Source of the DNA: Cryomorphaceae bacterium
GTDB taxonomy: Bacteria > Bacteroidota > Bacteroidia > Flavobacteriales > BACL11
Assembly: GCA_014384505.1 (NCBI GenBank)
Contig: JACNFT010000073.1
Span: 1 to 5,216 of the forward strand
DNA: 5,216 bases
Direction: 5' to 3'
The notes below the pieces were generated by a model. It searched no databases and was not told the DNA's origin. It was given only the letters and a program-made list of their open reading frames with translations. Each line of letters begins with the position of its first letter. The stretch's first letter is position 1. Positions 1 through 5,216 of this stretch are shown here, in pieces. The position numbers were made by a program, and so were the translations under genes.

Positions 1-699
1 TGAACTAAAAGGAACAAGCATAGTAATATCTTTTGTTGGTAGAGGAATTAATCGAAAGACAATTGTAGTGATAACACCAAGTGTTCCTTCACTTCCTATC
101 ATTAAGGCTGTTAAATCGTAACCAGTAGCATTCTTGAGTACATTAGCTCCTGTCCATATAATTTCACCAGTTGGCAATACTACCTCCAGGTTCAATACAT
201 AATCTTTAGTAACTCCATATTTTACAGCCTTAGGTCCGCCAGCATTTTCTGCCAGATTACCTCCAAGAGAACAACTTCCTTTACTCGCTGGGTCTGGCGG
301 GTAAAAAAGCCCTTTCAATGCAACTGCATCTCGAAATACTTGATTAATTACTCCAGGCTGAACTGTCGCTTGAAGGTTTCTCTCATCTATTTCAAGAATA
401 GAATTTAAACGTTCAACACTCAAAGCAACGCCTCCAAAAATAGGCAAAGAACCGCCACTTAAACCAGTACGAGCACCACAAGGAGTTACCGGAATATTTT
501 TTGAATTACAATACTTTAAAATTTTAGCAATTTCTTCAGTATTAACTGGCTTTAACACTACTTCTGGTGGATAAGATAAATCCTCTGTTTCATCATGACT
601 ATATTCCAGCAATTTTTCTGAATCTGTAAAAACAAAATCTGCTCCTATTATTTCTTTAAAAAAAGAAATGTCATCAATATTTAATTGCTTGTAGTCCAT
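1..699 (-). CDS. GlcD-type FAD-linked oxidase, N-terminal part (runs off left edge)
   Basis: The 233 visible residues, starting from the ATG at 699, form the FAD-binding half of a GlcD / FAD-linked oxidase C-type flavoprotein (PCMH FAD fold, COG0277 type). Such enzymes oxidise 2-hydroxyacids such as glycolate or D-lactate, usually in the cytoplasm or at the inner membrane face. Visible family motifs, numbered from that start, are the FAD-pyrophosphate loop PCGARTGLSGG (73-83), PPDPAS (134-139), GGN plus AENAGG (146-155), TGYDL (192-196) and GSEGTLG (202-208). The FAD-linked oxidase C-terminal domain lies beyond the window. No signal peptide is seen. An in-frame ATG at 726 would add nine residues (MANLIKFAQ). 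I prefer 699 because the N-terminus then fits the usual short lead before the first FAD-domain strand, and because promoter-like matches overlap the 726 start. It is divergent from the peptidase gene. The family call is firm, but the substrate cannot be decided from this half. Confidence 0.88.
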   Translation of the reverse strand, partial: MDYKQLNIDDISFFKEIIGADFVFTDSEKLLEYSHDETEDLSYPPEVVLKPVNTEEIAKILKYCNSKNIPVTPCGARTGLSGGSLPIFGGVALSVERLNSILEIDERNLQATVQPGVINQVFRDAVALKGLFYPPDPASKGSCSLGGNLAENAGGPKAVKYGVTKDYVLNLEVVLPTGEIIWTGANVLKNATGYDLTALMIGSEGTLGVITTIVFRLIPLPTKDITMLVPFSS

Positions 700-722
700 C
701 TGTGCAAATTTAATTAAATTCG
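689..722 (+). promoter_or_regulatory. Candidate promoter for the peptidase-transporter unit
   Basis: TTG at 689-691 is followed after 23 bases by TAAATTCG (715-722), which differs from the Bacteroidota -7 consensus TAnnTTTG at one position. The spacing is at the long end of what is described for Flavobacterium. It would start transcription about 20-25 bases upstream of the ATG at 752. It lies partly inside the first codons of the divergent oxidase gene and overlaps the candidate minus-strand promoter, so the two units could compete for RNA polymerase. This is a weak match. Confidence 0.2.
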
Positions 723-733
723 CCATTTCCAAA
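705..733 (-). promoter_or_regulatory. Candidate Bacteroidota promoter for the FAD oxidase
   Basis: Read on the minus strand, TTTG (733-730) is followed after 17 bases by TAAATTTG (712-705), an exact match to the TAnnTTTG -7 element with a TTG -33 element at accepted spacing. A second exact TAnnTTTG match, TAGATTTG, lies at 737-730 but has no TTG at the right distance. The expected transcription start of the first would fall at or very near the ATG at 699, giving an almost leaderless mRNA. The second would start near 724 and give about 25 bases of leader before 699. Either makes the upstream ATG at 726 unlikely. AT-rich DNA produces such matches by chance, so this is tentative. Confidence 0.3.
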
Positions 734-751
734 TCTAAAAATCAATCACGA

Positions 752-2905
752 ATGAAAAAGATATTAATAATTTGCTTTAGCTTAGTTTTTATAACACCTA
801 TTTTTTCTCAAAAAAGAGATATTACTTTGGATGATTTATGGAAAAACTATGCTTTCTATCCTAAAAGCATGGGCGGCCTTAATTCTATGAATGATGGAGA
901 ACATTATTCCACAATAGAAAAAACTGAAGATGGACAAGAGATAATAAAATACCAATTTAAAAATGGAAAAAAAGTACGCACCCTTTTTAAAAGTGCTGAT
1001 TTTGAAATTTTAAAAATTGGAAAATACACTTTTAGTAAAGATGAAAAACAACTTTTATTAGCTACTGAAACAAAAAGTATTTATCGTCACTCTAGCAAAT
1101 CCATTTATTACATCTATAATATCCATACCGATAAACTCACAAAACTTGCTGATGAAAAAGTAATGTATGCAACCTTCTCGCCTAAAGGAGATAAAGTTGC
1201 CTACGTACTGCATAACAATCTTTTTATTCAAAATATAAAAAGTGGAGAAACAACTCAAGTTACCAATGATGGAAAAAAGAACCATATTATTAATGGCGCT
1301 TCTGACTGGGTTTATGAAGAGGAATTTGCTTTAGTACGCTCTTTTGAATGGGCACCAGATGGAGAGCATATTGCTTATTACAAATTTGATGAAACGCATG
1401 TAAAAGAATTCTCTATGGATTTGTTTAAAGGAGGATTATATCCTACACAAGAAGTGTTTAAATACCCAAAGGCTGGAGAAGATAACTCTATAGTAAAGGT
1501 TTATTTTTACAACTTAGAGAAAGATAAAAATACATATATTTATACAGAAAAAGATTACGAATATATTCCAAGAATAAAATGGACAAACAACCCCAAAGTT
1601 CTTGCCCTTTACGGAATGAACCGCCATCAAAATGAATTGGATTTTGTACTCGCAAATACTGAAGACGGAAGCAACAAAATACTGTTTACTGAAAAAGACA
1701 AATACTATATTGATATACACGATAACTTAACTTTTTTACCGGAAGATAATTTTATTTGGACTTCTGAAAAAGATGGTTTTAATCATATTTATATAAAAGG
1801 TTTAGATGGATCGGAGCAACAGATTACAAAAGGTAATTGGGAAGTAACTGCATTTGACGGTGTTGATAGTGATAAAATGGAGATCTATTACAGATCAACC
1901 CAAGAGGGGTCAATAAATAGAACACTTTATGTGCAAAATTTAGAAACTGAAGAAACAAGAAAGCTTAGCACAGAAATTGGAGATAACTCAATAAAATTTA
2001 GCGATAACTTTAAATATTACATGAATAGTTACTCCAATGCTAATACAGCTCCTTATTATACACTACATAACTCAAGTGGAAAACAGTTAAAAGTATTAGA
2101 AGATAATGCTGATTTCAACTTAAAAATGGAAGCATTCAACTTAACTGAAAAAGAATTTTTTACTATTAAAACTGAAGATACCGAGTTAAATGCTTGGACG
2201 ATAAAACCACCTAATTTTGATGAAAATAAAGAATATCCTTTATATATGTTTTTATATGGAGGACCAGGTTCACAACAAGTAACCAACGCTTTTGGTTGGA
2301 CAAACTATTACTGGTATCAGATGCTTGCTCAAAAAGGCTACATTGTTGCTTGTGTGGACAACAGAGGTACAGGTGGAAAAGGAGCCGAATTCAAAAAAAT
2401 GACTTACAAAGAATTAGGTAAATTCGAAATAATCGACCAAATAAATGCTGCAAAGTACTTTGGAGGATTGCCTTATATTGATGCCAATCGTATTGGAATT
2501 CAAGGGTGGAGTTATGGTGGATACATGTCCTCATTAGCAATAACAAAAGGAGCTGATGTTTTCAGTCTTGCTATTGCAGTGGCACCAGTCACGAATTGGC
2601 GATATTACGATAACATTTACACGGAACGCTACATGCAAACCCCACAAGAAAATCCAAGTGGATATGACGAAAATTCACCTATCAATCATGTTGAAAAATT
2701 AAAAGGACATTATTTATTAATCCATGGTGCTGCTGATGACAATGTTCATGTTCAAAATACTATGGAGATGATTTCAGCCTTAGTAAACGCAAATAAACAG
2801 TTCGATTTATTCATTTATCCTGATAAAAATCATGGGATTTATGGGGGAAATACTCGATATCATTTGTATAAAAAAATGACTGATTTCATTTTAGAGAATT
2901 TATAA
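752..2905 (+). CDS. dpp4: Secreted dipeptidyl peptidase IV (S9B serine peptidase)
   Basis: This 717-residue prolyl-oligopeptidase-family enzyme is expected to release X-Pro and X-Ala dipeptides from peptide N-termini in the periplasm or at the cell surface. Residues 1 to about 20 are a signal peptide (MKK, hydrophobic core, cut near IFSQ). The DPP IV beta-propeller domain follows to about residue 480, then the alpha/beta-hydrolase domain. The catalytic triad is Ser587 in GWSYGGYM, Asp662 in AADDNVH and His694 in KNHGIYG. The diagnostic DPP IV loop DWVYEEE (185-191) is present; Glu190/Glu191 correspond to human Glu205/Glu206, which hold the substrate amino terminus. Arg112 (YRHS) matches human Arg125, Asn664 matches Asn710, Tyr502 matches the oxyanion Tyr547, and Trp616, Tyr619 and Tyr623 match the S1-pocket Trp659, Tyr662 and Tyr666. 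The length is close to bacterial DPP IV of Porphyromonas type (about 720). The mature protein has a single cysteine. The start is set by the signal peptide. No Shine-Dalgarno is visible. It lies 45 bases before a peptide transporter gene. Confidence 0.96.
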   Translation: MKKILIICFSLVFITPIFSQKRDITLDDLWKNYAFYPKSMGGLNSMNDGEHYSTIEKTEDGQEIIKYQFKNGKKVRTLFKSADFEILKIGKYTFSKDEKQLLLATETKSIYRHSSKSIYYIYNIHTDKLTKLADEKVMYATFSPKGDKVAYVLHNNLFIQNIKSGETTQVTNDGKKNHIINGASDWVYEEEFALVRSFEWAPDGEHIAYYKFDETHVKEFSMDLFKGGLYPTQEVFKYPKAGEDNSIVKVYFYNLEKDKNTYIYTEKDYEYIPRIKWTNNPKVLALYGMNRHQNELDFVLANTEDGSNKILFTEKDKYYIDIHDNLTFLPEDNFIWTSEKDGFNHIYIKGLDGSEQQITKGNWEVTAFDGVDSDKMEIYYRSTQEGSINRTLYVQNLETEETRKLSTEIGDNSIKFSDNFKYYMNSYSNANTAPYYTLHNSSGKQLKVLEDNADFNLKMEAFNLTEKEFFTIKTEDTELNAWTIKPPNFDENKEYPLYMFLYGGPGSQQVTNAFGWTNYYWYQMLAQKGYIVACVDNRGTGGKGAEFKKMTYKELGKFEIIDQINAAKYFGGLPYIDANRIGIQGWSYGGYMSSLAITKGADVFSLAIAVAPVTNWRYYDNIYTERYMQTPQENPSGYDENSPINHVEKLKGHYLLIHGAADDNVHVQNTMEMISALVNANKQFDLFIYPDKNHGIYGGNTRYHLYKKMTDFILENL

Positions 2906-2950
2906 CCAAAAATTTTACTATTTTCGTCAACCTAATTTTATTACACAAAT

Positions 2951-4570
2951 ATGACAAATCAAGACAACCAATTATTCGGACATCCTAAAGGATTGTTCTA
3001 TTTATTTTTTGCAGAATTATGGGAACGTTTCTCTTATTACGGAATGCGAGCACTACTTATGCTTTACATGGTAAATGAATTTTTTACTTACATTACTGAT
3101 GAAGCCTACAGAGAAGAAATGTCTTTTGGTATTTTTGCTGCTTATGGATCATTAGTTTATGCAACACCAGTATTAGGTGGTATGATTGCCGACAAGTTTA
3201 TTGGTTTCAAAAAATCAATTATGTTAGGAGGAATTTTAATGGCACTTGGACATTTCTTTATGGCATTCTATTTTAAAAGTGATGTTCTTGGCTTTGAAGT
3301 TTCAGCCATTAATCACTTTTTCTTTTATGCTGCACTTGCACTTTTAATTGTCGGAAACGGATTTTTCAAACCTAACATCTCTACTATGGTAGGAAGATTA
3401 TATCCTGAGGGAGATGATAGAAGAGATTCTGGATTTACCATCTTTTATATGGGAATAAATGCCGGCGCCTTCTTGGCTCCATTAATTTGTGGTTGGTTGG
3501 GTTATGCGTATGGTTGGCACTATGGTTTTGGAGCTGCTGGAATTGGAATGATTGCTGGTTTATTAGTCTTTATGAAGGGTATGAATGATGGAGTATTTGG
3601 TGATAATGGACAACAACCTGCAGAATATATAGATAAAAAAATGTACGGAATGCGTACAGATTACTTTTTCTATTTAGTAGCAGCACTTATGGTACCTATT
3701 GCGGCATTCTTAGTTAAGTATAATGCCTTAGAAGTATTAGAAGGAATGCATTTACATTCTGCATTACTTTCTTTATTAGGAGTAGTTATCTTCGGTATTC
3801 TGGCTAAAAAAATGATTGAACTCTCAAGAATGGAGGTCTTCCGTTTATTGAGTGTCTTAATTTTAACCTTATTAATTACAGTGTTTTGGTCTTTCTTTGA
3901 ATTAGCAGGTACTGCAATTACTTTATTTGCTGAAAGAAATGTAAACCTTACATTATTAAATGCTTCTCAAACCAATGCAATTAATCCTGGTTATATTATC
4001 TTCTTAGCTATCCCATTCTCAATGATGTGGGTATATTTATCAAAAACACAAAGAAACCCAACTACTCCTAACAAATTTGCTTTAGGTATATTACAGTTAG
4101 GTTTAGGATTTATAGTATTTGCAATGAGTGCACAATACATGGATGCTGCTGGTCGTACTCCGTTTATGTTCCTTATGATCGGATATTTATTACTAACAAC
4201 TGGAGAATTATTCATCTCTCCTATTGGACTTAGTAAGGTTACTGAACTTTCACCAAAAAGTATGACAGCCTTTATGATGGGAGTTTATTTCTTATCCTCA
4301 TCTTATGCACATTATATTTCTGGAGCAATTGCAAAATTAACTACATCAAATGAATCGGGAGTGATTCCTGAACCAGGTTTTATGACTACCATAATTGAAA
4401 AAGTAACTGGTTTTGCAGGAGGATACTCAGAATCATCAGTTGAAGGAGTGCAAAGTTTAGTAAGTTATACTTCAGTATTTACACAAGTTGGCGTTGTTGC
4501 AATAGGAATGGCTATTTTAGCGTTCATTCTATCTCCAGTGCTTAAAAAATGGATGCATGGCGTTCACTAA
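2951..4570 (+). CDS. Proton-coupled oligopeptide transporter (POT/PTR2 family)
   Basis: This 539-residue inner-membrane MFS protein should import di- and tripeptides with protons. The signature ExxER (Glu22, Glu25, Arg26 in ELWERFSYYG) is in helix 1. The PTR2 motif FYMGINAGAF spans 165-174. The MFS loop GGMIADKFIGFKK follows helix 2. GNGFFKPN carries Lys140, matching the functional helix-4 lysine of PepTSo. Glu317 (FWSFFE) is in helix 7, and Glu419 in GELFISPIGLS is the helix-10 glutamate. Hydrophobic segments are consistent with 14 helices, i.e. 12 MFS helices plus the HA/HB pair of bacterial POTs near the middle. A Ser/Gly/Glu-rich loop of about 45 residues (about 463-507) precedes the last helix. 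The start gives the usual short hydrophilic N-terminus before GLFYLFFAELWERF. It follows the dipeptidyl peptidase gene after 45 bases and is followed after 31 bases by a thioredoxin gene, so co-transcription is likely. Context supports dipeptide uptake, but exact substrate preference is not readable from sequence. Confidence 0.95.
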   Translation: MTNQDNQLFGHPKGLFYLFFAELWERFSYYGMRALLMLYMVNEFFTYITDEAYREEMSFGIFAAYGSLVYATPVLGGMIADKFIGFKKSIMLGGILMALGHFFMAFYFKSDVLGFEVSAINHFFFYAALALLIVGNGFFKPNISTMVGRLYPEGDDRRDSGFTIFYMGINAGAFLAPLICGWLGYAYGWHYGFGAAGIGMIAGLLVFMKGMNDGVFGDNGQQPAEYIDKKMYGMRTDYFFYLVAALMVPIAAFLVKYNALEVLEGMHLHSALLSLLGVVIFGILAKKMIELSRMEVFRLLSVLILTLLITVFWSFFELAGTAITLFAERNVNLTLLNASQTNAINPGYIIFLAIPFSMMWVYLSKTQRNPTTPNKFALGILQLGLGFIVFAMSAQYMDAAGRTPFMFLMIGYLLLTTGELFISPIGLSKVTELSPKSMTAFMMGVYFLSSSYAHYISGAIAKLTTSNESGVIPEPGFMTTIIEKVTGFAGGYSESSVEGVQSLVSYTSVFTQVGVVAIGMAILAFILSPVLKKWMHGVH

Positions 4571-4601
4571 TCAAAATAAAAAACAAATAAAAAAAATTAC
4601 C

Positions 4602-5066
4602 ATGAAAAAAATATTAGTAGTATTATTAGTTGCATTATCTATTAACGGCTTTGCACAACAAAATGAAATTGAGTGGCATACTGATGTTAATAAAGCCATC
4701 AAAATATCTACAGAAACAGGGAAACCATTATTTATGTTCTTCACAGGTAGTGATTGGTGTGGATGGTGTAAAAAATTAGTTAAAGAAGTATTTGTAAAAC
4801 AAGAGTTTAAAGCATGGGCAGCAAAAAATGCAATTCTTGTTGAACTTGATTTCCCAAGAAGAACACCAATTTCTGATGATTTAAAAAAACAAAATAGGGA
4901 ATTAGGAAATATGTTTGGAGTAAGAGGTTATCCTACAGGCTGGCTTGTCACTCCAACTATTGAAGACGGAAAAGTAAACTTTAACAAGTTAGGCTCTCTA
5001 GGCTATGTAGCTGGTGGGCCAAAAGCATGGATAGCTGGAGCAAATAAAATTCTAAAGACTAAATAA
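4602..5066 (+). CDS. Exported thioredoxin-family protein with CGWC active site
   Basis: This 154-residue thioredoxin-fold protein is predicted to act in the periplasm. Residues 1 to about 19 are a signal peptide (MKK, hydrophobic core VVLLVAL, cut near GFAQ). The redox motif is Cys53-Gly-Trp-Cys56 in SDWCGWCKKL, preceded by the strand PLFMFFTG, and the expected cis-proline is Pro111 in GVRGYPTGWL. These are the only two cysteines. The arrangement resembles the thioredoxin_7 / thioredoxin-like group rather than the cytoplasmic WCGPC thioredoxins, and suggests a thiol-disulfide reductase or oxidase of unknown partner. An in-frame ATG at 4557 would overlap the transporter gene and put 15 mostly polar, lysine-rich residues before the signal peptide. 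The start at 4602 is therefore chosen. The leader is A-rich with no Shine-Dalgarno. The stop codon overlaps the next start by one base (TAATG), so translation is probably coupled. Confidence 0.9.
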   Translation: MKKILVVLLVALSINGFAQQNEIEWHTDVNKAIKISTETGKPLFMFFTGSDWCGWCKKLVKEVFVKQEFKAWAAKNAILVELDFPRRTPISDDLKKQNRELGNMFGVRGYPTGWLVTPTIEDGKVNFNKLGSLGYVAGGPKAWIAGANKILKTK

Positions 5067-5216
5067 TGAAGAAGTTACTTGTTTTATTATTCGTTTCTAG
5101 TTCATTCTTTTGTTTTTCACAAGGAGCTAAAAAAGTAGAAATTGATTGGATTCCTTTAGAAAAAGCAAAAGAATATTCAAAAAGATATAATAAAGAGATA
5201 CTAATATTCTTTTATA
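5066..5216 (+). CDS. Second exported thioredoxin-like protein, 5' part only
   Basis: The 50 visible codons begin at an ATG overlapping the previous stop by one base. Residues 1 to about 19 look like a signal peptide (MKKLLVLLFV, Ser/Phe-rich end, cut near CFSQ). The single cysteine in it lacks a lipobox, so a lipoprotein is unlikely. The following segment, VEIDWIPLEKAKEYSKRYNKE then ILIFFY, lines up with the neighbouring gene's segment NEIEWHTDVNKAIKISTETG then PLFMFF: the same E-I-(E/D)-W opening, a helix with the K-A pair, then the hydrophobic strand just before the CxxC site. I infer a paralogous thioredoxin-fold protein. The active site itself falls beyond the window, so redox activity is unproven. 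It is probably the fourth gene of the peptidase-transporter transcription unit. Confidence 0.75.
   Translation, partial: MKKLLVLLFVSSSFFCFSQGAKKVEIDWIPLEKAKEYSKRYNKEILIFFY

Noticed and set aside
700..726. ATG at 726 as the start of the FAD oxidase
   Set aside because: Not excluded, but it lies only 3 bases from one exact TAnnTTTG match and upstream of a second, and the added nine residues are not needed by the FAD domain; 699 is preferred.
1058..1285. Minus-strand open frame inside the peptidase gene
   Set aside because: It is a shadow of the coding strand in AT-rich DNA; the protein has no recognisable family features and the sense frame is fully accounted for. The same applies to minus-strand frames at 1514-1720, 2056-2286 and 3991-4215.
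2906..2926. AT palindrome (AAAATTTT core) and TATTTTCG after the peptidase stop as a terminator or a separate transporter promoter
   Set aside because: The palindrome has no loop or GC stem, so it is not a convincing terminator. The -7-like TATTTTCG has one mismatch and no TTG at 17-23 bases upstream.
4557..4601. Upstream in-frame ATG extending the first thioredoxin-family gene by 15 residues
   Set aside because: It overlaps the end of the transporter gene and places a polar, lysine-rich stretch before an otherwise standard MKK signal peptide; the ATG at 4602 fits much better.

Overview
The window looks like a piece of chromosome from a member of the Bacteroidota, most likely a Flavobacteriaceae-type marine or environmental bacterium. 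The DNA is AT-rich, with strongly A/T-ended codons. The start codons are preceded by A-rich leaders without a clear Shine-Dalgarno sequence, and the intergenic DNA contains matches to the Bacteroidota TTG / TAnnTTTG promoter pattern. The proteins also read as flavobacterial: a secreted S9B dipeptidyl peptidase IV of about 717 residues, a 539-residue POT-family peptide transporter, and small secreted thioredoxin-fold proteins. This assignment is an inference from style and protein type, not from a marker gene.

Layout: on the minus strand at the left edge is the N-terminal part of a GlcD-type FAD-linked oxidase (about positions 699 to 1, running off the window). It is divergent from a plus-strand run of four genes: dipeptidyl peptidase IV (752-2905), a proton-coupled oligopeptide transporter (2951-4570), a secreted thioredoxin-family protein with a CGWC active site (4602-5066), and a second secreted protein resembling the first in its N-terminal region (from 5066, cut by the window end). 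The plus-strand gaps are 45, 31 and -1 bases, so the four genes are probably one transcription unit. No convincing terminator was seen between them. No gene-free stretch exceeds about 50 bases.

How the genes fit together: dipeptidyl peptidase IV carries a signal peptide and should clip X-Pro (and X-Ala) dipeptides from the N-termini of peptides outside the cytoplasm. The neighbouring POT transporter imports di- and tripeptides with protons. The pair therefore reads as a peptide-scavenging module. The two thioredoxin-fold proteins are also predicted to be exported. Their link to the module is unclear, because the mature peptidase and the transporter each contain only one cysteine and cannot form an internal disulfide. 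The divergent FAD oxidase is probably a separate unit for 2-hydroxyacid (lactate or glycolate type) oxidation.

No mobile element, CRISPR array, RNA gene or long repeat was recognised. The window is mostly ordinary metabolic sequence. The points most worth a second look are the tandem exported thioredoxins attached to the peptide module and the very compact divergent promoter/start region at about 690-752.
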